Positions 25,527 to 37,600 of a stretch of DNA of 64,000 nucleotides are shown piece by piece. Origin of the DNA: Chiridota heheva (taxonomy: Eukaryota; Echinodermata; Holothuroidea; Apodida; Chiridotidae); NCBI GenBank assembly GCA_020152595.1, contig JAIGNY010000904.1, positions 826,501 through 890,500 of the forward strand. The letters run 5' to 3'. The notes below the pieces were generated by a model. It was not told where the DNA came from. It was given only the letters and a program-made list of their open reading frames with translations, and ran no database searches. Numbering within the stretch: position 1 is the stretch's first letter; each line of letters starts with the position of its first letter. A program made the position numbers and the translations under genes.

Positions 25527-25679
25527 CAGGGTTGGAAAACAACTCACCTGCTTGCCATAGCAGAGCAAAACAAATTGTGGCGAGTAGAAATGTTATAATA
25601 TACTGTGGTACTCGCCACCCTCAATTAAGCCTCGGCAAGTTATATAAATGATTGCCGAGTGACTATTTTTCCAACCCTA
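25527..25679. mobile_element. hAT-type MITE, 153 bp, perfect 8-bp target duplication
   Basis: The left end CAGGGTTGGAAAA and the right end TTTTTCCAACCCTA are inverted. Both sides carry the identical 8-bp CTGCAGAG (25519-25526 and 25680-25687). The interior has inverted GGCGAGTAG / ACTCGCCA motifs. It lies just after the PNO1 3' end and looks young. Confidence 0.88.
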
Positions 25680-25689
25680 CTGCAGAGTG

Positions 25690-28600
25690 TTACTATTAAA
25701 GTTAGTTTGTCAGACAAAAAGAGCATTTCATAACCAAATTTGTTTTCAAGGCAGTTTAATTGTTAAATAACTTAAGAAACTACACCTATTAGAAGAAATC
25801 ATGGTTTTGCTAAGAGTATTTTAAGTTTTATGGAAACGTAGAAGCAACACCAACAAAATTGTTTTAATATCTATTTATAACAATGAAAACAGCTAAATCT
25901 CCTATCAAAAGTTTTAAAGGCCATTTTACAGCCTGTTGAATTGATGGTCTTGGCAAGCAAATTTAGATGTATGATAGGCAGGTCTCTCTATTTAAAAGTA
26001 TTGTTCGCCATCACAATTTATTCTCACAAAAGTTTTCAAAGTTTATTATATCTCAAATCCACCTCTTACTGGAAAGGAACAGTCTCATTGCTTTTTAGAA
26101 TAATGAAGAAATAGCTATTAAGAGTAATAAATAAAAACTTATTTTAATTGCTTTAACAGAAGATGTTTTAAGGTTTTCATAGACCTTTTGAACAGAAGCA
26201 CAACTTTATATCTCTTAGCACAATCATTTTAAGGAATTCTGAAGGGTAGGAGATAAAAGTTCAGGAGATATATATGTAATAAATTTGTTTGAAAATGACT
26301 GGTATATAAAGTCTACTGTAAAAGTGTGACCAGTGTCAGAACAATAGGGTGGGTAAATCTCACAGGCCCAAGTAAAAATCAACCATCTGGGGTCAGAGCA
26401 ATGTGTTTGTTATGGGGCCCAGAGTGCCAAATTTCCACCAAGTTGTGCCACCGAGTGTAATGTTACACCTCGCTCTCTTCTTGAAAAGTATATTTTATTG
26501 AAAATAAATTCAATGCCTTTGCTTATTGAAATATTAATTCTTGAAAATTGTTGAAGTTAAAATTTGAGCTTTCTTCAGGAGGTTCATCTCATTTACTCCA
26601 CGGGACTCTAATAAGCTAATGGTTCCAAGTTACAAATACAAGCAGGATTCAATTTCTCCTCCATAACAATAATATTTTCAACACTTTCTTCACCCTTTCA
26701 TCAAAAATGACAAAGCTAGTGCTAAAGACTGGGCACATAATGGTAAAGCATAGGTAAGTGGGTCATACGTCAATGTATTAATAACAGAAAGGAACTATCA
26801 GGAGATACCGAGTAACAGAGCCTTCACCTTTGTCACAATTACTTACAAGACAGATTGAATTACTTAAAAGTATTTTATTTCAGATTGTTACAGTTACTGT
26901 ACTAGAATCTGTGTTGCCCATTCTGCATGAGAATGCCAAAAAAGTAATAATTCAGTGCGATATTTTTGTCACCCATGTTTATTCAACAACTTAACATGAA
27001 AAATATTTTGTACAAAAGAGAAATACAGTTAGAAAAAATGCATTGTAAACTTCTGAATTATTCATGTAATAATAAAATGTAGACTTATTACCTGATACTA
27101 ACTTATCCAAATCTTTATTATTTTACATTCTGGAGTAAATATCTATAGACTACTTTGTTGTAAGCATAAATGGCACGGGTTCTTAATTAAAAAATTTCCC
27201 AAGGGCCATCATTTCACAACAGTCTCAGGCCGCGGGCCAATCGCGTTGCAAAACAAGTGTCACGTGACAAACAAAACCCATCAAAAGATCCCTAAATACA
27301 AACAAGCTGAGAGCGCGCGTGATAAGAAGGATGTACGCCAGATGTCTGGCCACTTTATTAAAAGATAACATTTTATTTGATAAAAGTCATGTGCAAAGTC
27401 ATGAGCAAATGCCCAAAGAAAGATACAGGCAATATCGTCACACGCTTGTGTTTCGATGCGTTATCGGGTTTAAATTGATTTCAATGACACGCATCATTTA
27501 GGGCTCATTATCTGTTTTTTAGAGGAAAAATTTCATGATTTTCTAGAAGACTTGGTATTTTCTTTGCAGAACACTAGCAGACAAGTTCAACTACTGCTCT
27601 ATTGATTTTTTAGATTAAGTAAATAAAGTTTTGATATGAAAACAATTTTGCAACCAGATCTGGTCTCAAAAGTTTGTGGACATGTTGAAGGCCATTGACT
27701 TTCTCTTTATCATATGACATGATTTTCAATGTGCATGCTTTCATGCCCTAATCCTGAGGATTAGGTCACTTTGTGATTCGGGTATTAAGATTCAGCTAAT
27801 ATGGGATCTGAAGTTAGTATGTTAACAGATAATGAAATACCTATCATGGGCAATCATTGCTTTGAAATATTTAGGAATTAACCGTAGTCTGAGAATAATT
27901 TTCTCTGAATTTTATTTGAAAAATAAACAACCCAAATAATATATAATTTTGACCAAATTCCAGCAGTGTCATGGCCTTTTTTTTAACATACTGTGGGGAG
28001 CGGAAAATCCACAAACATTCCTTGAATTTGTACCCTTCTCTCAACCTCATCTTGAAGATAACAAAATGCAGCTGACATGCTAATACTTCATTGTGTTATT
28101 ACAATACAATGAATATAACTAATAATAATATATACTAAATAAACACACTGGAATGACAGAGATGGCAAAACTTACAAAAAAGGATTGGAAAGAAAACTTT
28201 GCAGAGGAAAGATTTGGCAAAATATAAGTTACATTAGTAAAGGTTTTTTTTTTAAGTTGCACGTATTGCAATATAAAGTCAACTCTTTTGAGATAAGACC
28301 AATCCCACTCTTGATTGGATTTCCATACTGGAAATGGAAAACTTGAAAGAAAAAAATATAAAAGTAAATCTTCACAACTCATATTTTTCCAAAGTTGGAA
28401 GTCATTTGTTTATGATTTCCCAAAGGAAGTGATTTCTAAATATGGTGATAATGCAGGTCATTCACATAATAAAATGCACATCTCCGTTTCCTTTAAAAAT
28501 ATGGATTAATATCTGGATCAAATTAATTTATATTATATACAATAGACAATCCTATATAACCACATCTTGGCACTTTCAGAATATTCTAGGTCACAATATT

Positions 28601-29050
28601 TATAATGCATTGTTCTCTCTGCAATCAACTTCTATGCAATAGAGAATTATTTTTAGCTCTCTGAAAAGTAGAGATTTTAAGATGCCTGTAAAGAATGGAA
28701 CATTATTCAAAAATGCAATGATACTTCTAGGTAAGGATGCTTTGCCAGTCATGTGGCTCAAAAGAAGGGTAAAGTTTTATAGCAGCTTCCAGCATAAGTA
28801 TGACCCATTTTGTTCCCAACACTGTTCCCAACACTGAACAACATTTGCTGACAAATTAGAAGTAAAATGGTCGACCTTGTTAAATCTTTGGAAAATAATC
28901 TTCAAGATTTACTACCATGATGCAATTTATGCTTAACTTGCAAATAGTGTCAGGCTCAAAATTTTTAACTCTAGTCTGCTACTGAATTATTCTGTTCTGA
29001 GAGTCTCTGATGTCTAACCCCAGTCTTAATCTGATTTTGGTTATTGTTTT
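25690..29050. other. PNO1-SPAST intergenic stretch, left part
   Basis: AT-rich, without conserved coding sequence. At 27230-27325 there is a short CpG-richer patch (CCGCGGGCCAATCGCG, CACGTG, GAGCGCGCGTG) that could be an unannotated promoter, but no gene follows it visibly. A small palindrome CCTAATCCTGAGGATTAGG lies near 27748. Confidence 0.4.
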
Positions 29051-29059
29051 TTGCAATTT

Positions 29060-29362
29060 GAAATATTTTGTATGGGTACTGCTGTCGGGATGAAAATTCA
29101 ACCTGCATACCTTCCTTCAGCATGCATCCCTCTACAACCATATTTAATTCTCCTCTTCCACCCCCTCTCTACTTTGTTTTTTGTTTTACCCATGCACCTC
29201 CTCTCTCGATCACAGCTTTCTGGCTTTTGTTCTTGAATTTCTCTCATTCTCCCCCTGGTCTCTTTCCTTACTACCTTTAAAATGATCTGACCTCTCAGGC
29301 ACAATTTGACCTTCGTTGTCGTGGTGCCGTTAAGACCTCATCAAACAAACAAACAAACTAAA
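29060..29362 (+). mobile_element. 3' tail of RNase H-type LINE, plus copy
   Basis: A degraded C-terminal coding and 3' UTR segment ends GTCGTGGTGCCGTTAAGACC, TCATCAAACAAACAAAC. It is the inverted counterpart of the tail at 29705-29780, so the two copies lie tail to tail. Confidence 0.7.
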
Positions 29363-29678
29363 ACACAGTGACCAACTTATCAATCAAGATATTATGGAAT
29401 TATTTCGTTCAACAAAGGAGTCCAATGGTCAATAATGGGGCCTATTGTCAAAAGGGCTGTCCAACTAAAATATTCCTTAAAAGCTTAGTCCAACCCGATT
29501 TGAGGCTGAAAATGAAAAATAACCCAAGCAATAGACAGCCTCACCACAGGATGTAAGATATACCTTAGCCTATCCTATTCAGCTTCCATAGTGAAATAAA
29601 TTATCAACTTTCAGAATGACCCTTACAAGTATAAATGGGAATGTAACAAAACAAAACCCCAATATGCTCAGGGGTCGA

Positions 29679-31210
29679 ATTTCCCACTGTTCCGCTATTC
29701 CGAGAACAGTGCTTTTTATGTTTGATGAGGGCTTATCGGCACCACGACAACAAGGGTCAAATTGTGCCTGAGAGGTTAGATCACTCTAGAGGTAGGAAGG
29801 AAAGAAAATGGGGAGATTGAGAGAAATACTAGAACTAAAAGTTAAAAAGCTGGGATCAAGAGAGGAGGTGCATGGCCAAAAAAAAAAGTAGAGAGAGGGG
29901 GTGAGAGGAGGACTAAATATGGTTGTAGAGGGAAGCATGATGAAGGAAGGAGTTAATTTTATCTGGAGGGTTCTTCTGGAAAAACTCAGCAATTGAGTTG
30001 TGGGGAGCGAGGGAAGCACTGGGAAGGTTGTAGGGGGGCAAGGAGAACGTGACGGACTGTGAAGGTGCAATGGCAATTGTTGCAGAGGGGTTGGGGAAGC
30101 CATTTAGGAGGTGGGAGAGAGTGAGGTGGGTGTGACCTATTCTAAGATTGGTAATATGAATGTCGACACGAGAGAGGTTGTGGATGATGGGCTGGATGAC
30201 GAGAAGTTTGTTATCAATTTGGGAGTCCCATGAGGTTTGCCAGCAGTCACGAACAAGGGAAGCGATGAGCGATTAAATGTCAGAAAGGGCTTTGGGAAAT
30301 GAGGTAGAGGGGAGGTTGAGGGCAAGCTTAGCGGCTGCATCAGCCCCGTCATTGCCAGAGATGCCAACATGGCTGTGTATCCAGAAGAAAAGAATACTTT
30401 TCCTGCAGAGGGTGGGCGAAAGGAGATTCCGGAGGAGGATGTTATCCCATTTAAGATTGAGTAAAGAAGTAAGAACAGCCTTGGGGTCTGAGAAGATGGC
30501 AAAGTGGCTGAACGGAGATTTGAGGGCAAGGAGGATGGCCTTTGCCTCGCTTGAAAAGATGGACGAGTAGTCAGGAAGCCTGACTGAGGGTGATGTCTTG
30601 GATAACGGCAGCAGCAGCTGTCTTGTCGCCTTCCTTGGAGCCATCAGTATAGAAGGAGGTGTAGTTTGAGAGATGGTCTTTGATTTAATTGTGGAGATTG
30701 ATGAAGAGGTTAGGGTGGGTTTGGCTTTTGTGATGAGTGGAGAGGCCGAGTGCCTATTTATGCAGGAGCAGTAAATTTTCAAACATCGCTCTTCTGGTCA
30801 TGAACGGTTTTAATGGTGTTCTTTTTACAAGAATGTGGTATCATCGATCAATAACTTAATTTCTGCTCAAAAACAAATGCATGGTGTCAAACAAGATTAT
30901 CTTTAGAATATGTTGTTTTCATTAAGTTTCTGTAAGAAAAAGCATTTCCCCACCTTGCCTGCAATTGTCATTACAAGTAATCATGAATACACATATGCAA
31001 GGCTGAGTGCATGTGTATGACTCGCAACTAAATGCTAAATCATGAAAATATTAATAACTGATTGTTACATAATTCCAACTTCCACATATTATTAACCAAT
31101 AAAGTTACTTTATTAAAAGTAGTTGCACATTAAACCCCATTTTGAAAAAGAAATTTGTCCTGTTATTGGCAAAAAGCTGGAACAGTGAAATTTGATCCGG
31201 GACAGTATTA
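29679..31210. mobile_element. Inverted-repeat DNA element split by a LINE
   Basis: GGGGTCGAATTTCCCACTGT at 29682 is mirrored by AACAGTGAAATTTGATCCGG near 31180. The LINE at 29705-30790 sits between these arms, so the arms appear to be the ends of an older DNA element into which the LINE inserted. The arms have diverged and no target duplication is clear. Confidence 0.45.
29705..30790 (-). mobile_element. LINE with C-terminal RNase H domain, 5'-truncated
   Basis: The minus strand, across broken frames, encodes a YTDGSKEGDKT-like first RNase H motif, SSEAKAILLAL, FSDPKAVLTSLL and WIHSHVGISGNDGADAAAK, followed by the C-terminal NLRIGHTHLTHLL. The 3' end is the GGTGCCGATAAGCCCTCATC type. RNase H after the reverse transcriptase is known in I-like and related LINE clades; the exact clade is not determined. 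Only the C-terminal third remains. Confidence 0.82.
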
Positions 31211-31649
31211 TTTGAGAAAGTACTGTTCTGTGGTACAGTAGCAAAAATTAAAATTCCAGTTTCTGATACTTATTTGATACTTACTGCATTGAGTCAACAA
31301 ATAATTTTTATATAATTATCTCACTTACATCATTGCATCTTTCAGTTTTCCTTGATTAAACATGATCATCACTAGCAATCATCCATATGTTAAATGTTCT
31401 TTCCAAAATTGATCAAAAACATGCTGTAAAGTCACATGAAGTGCCTACTACATACAACAAGTTAAGACTTGTAATCTTTTTGTTATAAAAATACCATTTA
31501 CATACAGCATTTTCATCCAAAGAAAATCCTTGCAATGAACGAATTCATATTTAACTTTGGTATAACCGTCTGTGTACAGCTGAACCATCCAACCAGAATT
31601 CTGCAAAACTCCTCATCTCTGCAGTCATCAAGACATGTCTACACTAAGC

Positions 31650-34600
31650 TTAGTCTACATCTCCGTACTGTGCATTCCAATGATCAAAAACAGATAAAGT
31701 TTGACCCTGGACGCTCTTTCGTATTTTTTTCAGAGCATGAGAAAAGTCTACGAGTTGAATGTTTCGAACCTGTGAAGAAAAAAAAGCACGAAAATATCTT
31801 AATTTACCAAACACAGAGTATTTCAGAACCAGTCTTCAGTTATTCATTCATTCATTTTTTGTTTTATTAATTCATTTCCTGGTAAAGTACTTGCACTGCC
31901 GTTTTATATACAGATATTGAGAAAACGTGAATGGCCCATGACAGCACACAAGCGGGAAAATTAATTATTCAATTCTATGTTCGCTATCATAATATGATCA
32001 GTCCAGAACCACATATATAACCATGACAATTTATTTCCAGCAAATAATAATACAAATACATGTGTAACAGACAAAGTAGATATATTCTTAAATTAACAAA
32101 ATACATTTTTGTAATCTTTATCTTGAGCCTAATTTGTAAATTATTGCATAGAAATGGAGAAAACTTAAGTGTAATACTTATAAATTGTTGCCCAAAACCT
32201 TATTTTTAACATGAATTGGAAAAATTTGTGATAAAACAAAATTTACAAAAATGTGAACATAAGGATAACATAAGAAGGCCTTTGATAATGAAAAAAAGGA
32301 AGAAATTATATTAGGCAATTACACTCTTGCACAACATAGTGACTGAAAGTTATTCTTGATACACCTGAGATGCCAATAATTTTTGCTTGTACTGTTTTTT
32401 AAATAGAGTTACGGTTAAACAATTTTTCATACTATCATTTGAGTTGCAGTTTAACTTCTGAGGTGGATATGCACAATTATTTTTTCCTTGCTCTTACATT
32501 AGTTTGAAATTATTTTTTGTCTTGTGTTATATCTATCATTGGATGCTAATGAGAAAAAGTTTTGTAGGTTCTCTGGTAATGACATTTGACAAGCCTTAAC
32601 ATAAATACTCCTGTACTAAAATCTATAATTTATGATAATCTTAATGTTTTTCATTTGTAGCAAAGTTTGTCAGTATGGTCTCAAAAAAATTGCATTACAT
32701 ACAATACAAAAAACCCTCATTATATGATACAAGATTTGAGATGTCTGTTGTAGGTTTTGCATTTTCACAACAATATTTGTTTCAAAATGGAAGCTGGTAA
32801 AGAAAAAGTATATTTAGGTGGGAATGTGTAATAGATAAATATTCTTTGGTTCCTTGAAGGATGTCAATATTAAAGACAGAAATTTTGTTCATGTCTTTAT
32901 ATCAGGTAATTCATTTTATAGTGGGGGACTATACAGTGAGTAAAAAGTCTCACAAGCAAGATAATGTCAGCTGCCCCCTAAATTTAGGCAAATCTTGTAT
33001 TTGTACAGAGACCTCCCCCCACCTTAACAATCAGCTGCTGCCAGCATGCCAATGCATGTGACAGTAATAAAATCATCATTTTTGTAATATTGATGCTTGA
33101 GTTCAAAGAAAAAAAAATGAGAGGCTGATCTTGTATAACTCATGTTTTACATCAACATCTATTCTGTTTTACTTTGAGAGTCCCTTGGAGTTGCGTATCA
33201 CTTACCTCATTAGCAGCTGTTGATTTTACTTTTGTTGGTCCGAGCTCTGATTAAAAAAAAAAAGTAACAATACTGTATGAGATCTTATTATGCCTGTAAT
33301 TTTCATTATAAAGATGCTATATCCCCCTCTTCACCAACTTGATTGGGGAGGGGATAATATAACTTGTTCCTACCCCTCCCCATCAAGACCAAACAACACG
33401 CAGTAAGAAGTGGCTGTTCAGACCATACTGTAGACATACATTAAAAGACTCTGTGTGCAGTTTGTAGTCATGTTATCTTCGGAAAACAAATGAAATACCA
33501 TTTACTATTATGTACCTTAATCACAACACAAAATGTGTGTACATTTATGAGAATACATACCTCTGATAGGTCCAAGTGCAGCATCTTTGGCTAGAGCATT
33601 TAAATCACTTCCTGAGTATCCTTCTGTAATCTCTGCTAATCTTGTCAGCTCGTTGTCATTCAATGGGTTGCTGTGTCTCTCAAGCAAACAACTCAGCAGT
33701 TTCTTCCTAGTCTGAGGATAGATTGCCAAAGTTAAACATTCAGGAAAAAAGAAGGGATAAGAAAGAGTAATACATTTTAAGTAGAAGTCTTCACATTTTG
33801 GAGAAAGCTTATTCATTCAAGAAAAACTGATTAAGATTTTTGATTATGTTACATTTGTAATGTAGTAAGTTGATGCTTTATGACAATGAGACATGGAAAA
33901 TGAATAAAGGTGACAACAAAAGAATTTACATTTACCAAACTAATTGTCTGCGATGCATATTAAAAGTAAGATGGCATAAAAGGGTAATAAATGAGGAATT
34001 ACTAAGAGCAAGGATGGAGACTGTTAGTATGTTATGAAGGAAGGAGGAGGAGATGGAAATTTATCGGACAAGGTGGGAGCAATAACAGTGTAGTGGTCTT
34101 GACTTGAGAATCAGGGGTTAAAGGAAAGTGGGCCATCCAAAAACAACATGGAGATGCATTGTGGTGAAAGAGGCAATTGGTTACAAGTAGCAGCAACTGA
34201 CAGGGAAAATGAGACGGAGCACCAGGAATTTAAGTAAGCATAAGTCTGCATATGTGTAGATAAGCAACTATTCATCTCTCCCTATGAAATAATAACATCC
34301 TTTTGTTACATTACTACAATTTTATTTTTTCAATGAAGTTAGAGAGGCTTCTTTACTTGCGTATCTGGCATGGCTACATAAATCCTTTTAACAAATCTTC
34401 TCAGTACTGCATCATCTAGATCCTGAGGCCGGTTAGTTGCACCCATTACCAAGATGCGGTCATTGCTATCTGCATTCACCTGACAAAAAAGAACCAATAC
34501 ATCTGAATATTCATGACAGAATTTCACAGACAAGTAATAAAACAGAATATCATCCACAGGTGGTGTTCAGTTACTTCTACAGATTAAAACTTAATCATGC

Positions 34601-37600
34601 ATTGAACTTGAAAGGAGCTGGCAGCAAAAATGTGAAGGCATATTTTTCTGGAGTCTCCAAAATATTTGAACATGTAATGGTACTAAAAACTTTTGATACG
34701 ACTTCAAAATAATGATAAATATTGCTTATGAATTTTTAAGTAATTTTTCAATGAAACGAGTATCAAAATAAGACCTGTGTTATTTCAAAATACTCTTGAC
34801 TTCTGAAAAATGCCCTCATTTTTCAGCTGTGAGCTCCTTTATTTAAGAATGCATTATTGAGGGTTCTGCTATAATATCAGTTGTATTCCTAGGGACATTT
34901 TCTCAATTACTGACATTTGTTGTTGTTGGTCCACCCCCATCCAAATACGAGTCCCTGGTGCCTATGCCTGAATCTGGAAAAATGGAAACAGTCCGGTTTA
35001 CAATGAAGTCCACCCCATCCAAATGGAATCCCTGCATTCTGAAGTAAGTTACATTAATTTAAATGTTTTCAGCTCACAACAGGGGCAGCGCATGTTTTAA
35101 AGACTTACTCCATCAAATTGCACAAGAAATTCAGTTTTGAGTCTTCTAGTGGCATCATGTTCTCCTTCTCTTCTCTCTGTAAGTAATGAATCAACCTCAT
35201 CTGTAGAAAGAACACAAGAACATGTAAAAACAAAAAAATGGTGAAGAAACTACTTTTAAGTATTTGTATAATTGTTTTATATATAGAAATGTCTGATGTG
35301 GAAGTCTATTGTAGAAGGCTGGCACCCTCACTTGCACTACCTAAATATTGTGAAATATATTTTAAAGAAAAATGTAACATTTTTTCCTCAAGCTTTCTTC
35401 GGGTGGTAAATTATAATCACCGTACTAAATATATTTCATTAATAGAATACAAAAAAACTTTGAGGAATGGGAGAATAATCCGTTTTAGTCATTTTAAAAA
35501 AGAAATTCAAATTTGAATATCTCCTAAAGCTATTGATTTTTGAATCCTTTCTGCACCACTTTGTTTTTTTGAAATCATCCTTTTCATGTAAGATGGACCA
35601 ACTTGACCATTGAACTAACCATTTTAAGACAATTAAAGACAAGAATTCAAAAGCAGTCAAATCAAAAAGAAAGTCAGGTACATCATTAAAATAGCAAACT
35701 GCATACACACAATTCATGAAAACAAAAATTGCATGGTATTGTTCAAACAAGGACTCAATGAAATCTTATGAAAATTTTTAAGTGATGAATCAGTGAGCAA
35801 TGCATACAAATATTCACTGATTCTTATTGCCTCTGTACTCTTATCTTTACTTGGTTTTGATTTTAGGTTTATCTTTAATTCCTTTTAAGTTTTTGCATGC
35901 TTTTACATAACTTGTATCTTTATTAGTTTTAGTAACTTATATTTGTATATTTTTATTTTATATAAGTGTCTGAAACAATAATAAAAAATGATGTGCCCAC
36001 ATATATACCAAAGGATTGAATTAATATTGATTATCATGTAATAACAAATATTTAATTCACGATTCTTCTCTTATTAAGTCACAATAACTATGTACCTGCA
36101 GCATCATCCATTGGTTTAAACCTCTTTTCACCTCATGAAATCAGGTTACCCTCTTTTCCTAAAAGTATTTCGGATGCAGAAATAATCTTACAAGGTTTTC
36201 AAGCTCACACAATATCGAGAAATCCAACAAAAAATAGGTCACTGCATGAGGCAGTACTTTTTGTTTCAAAGGAACAATGGCCTTTCTATCCCCACTGACC
36301 ATAGATTACAGCTCAAGTCACTCTTGACCCACCAACAGCAAAAAACTAGTTTCTCTCCTTCTCCCAGGTACTTGGAGGTGAGCGTGGCAGCACTGATGTT
36401 AAAGAAGCTGGCATTGGCCTCATGTGCAATGGCCTTGGCCTAGAAAGATAAAGCAGCAAATTGATACATTAATACAAGTGCAAAACATTAAGCTGAATTA
36501 TGAGAGCATGGGGAGAATGCATGCACCACACTGAATTTTAATTCTAATTGAGGCAGATGATTAATTAGCTGAATATTCTCAATGCCAATTATACTGAAAA
36601 GTCTATATGACAGAAGAGAATAAGAGAAACAGACTTGCAAAGAAAGACTAGATCCGGTAAATACCATCATGGCATTCATGCCCATGTCCTGACATGGCAC
36701 CCATATCATATGGCAATTTAAAAATGGCATTCACACCACATGGCATCCCATGTCCACCATCACCATGTCCCACATGGCATCCCATCCCATGTCCACATGG
36801 CATTCTACCATATTTTCACATGGCATCCCACCCCATGTCCCACATGACATCCATGTCCAACGTGGCACTCCATCATATGTCCCACAGGGCATCCCATCCT
36901 ATGAACCACATGGCATTTCCACCCTATGTCCCACATCCCATGTACCAAATGACATCCCACCTCATGTCCCACATGACATCCCATGCCTTGTCCCACATGA
37001 CATTCCACCATATCTCCAACATGGCAAACCACCATACAGTGCAAACCACCTTATGTCCCACATGGCATTCCACTATATGTCCCACATGACCCACATGGAT
37101 CCCATCCTACATGTATGTCCACATTAATCCAACCATATGTACCACATGACATCCCTCCCTATGTCCCACATGGCATCCCTCCCTGTGTCCCACATCAGTG
37201 GCTTCCCACCTGATGTTCACATAGCATCCCACCAAATGTTCCACATGGTATCCCTCCTAATGTCCCAATGACATCCTACTTAATGTCCCACATGGCATCA
37301 CATCCCATGTCCCCATCCCATGTCCCCATGGCCTCCTACCCTATGTCACACATGGCATCCTACCTTATGTCACACATGGCATCCTACCTTATGTCACACA
37401 TGGCATCCTACCGTATGTCACACATGACATCCCAACCTATGTCACACTGTGTAAATCGTGGCATCCCACCATGTCCCACATGGCATTCTACCCTGTTCCA
37501 CATGGCATCCCACCTCATGTCCCACATGGCATCCCACCCCATGTCCCACATGGTATCCCACCCCATGTCCCACATAACATCCCATAGGCTCCATAAGAAG

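Noticed and set aside
35238-35750. Open frames of about 90-100 codons on both strands in a SPAST intron
   Set aside because: AT-rich intronic sequence with no recognisable protein similarity and no splice or start support.
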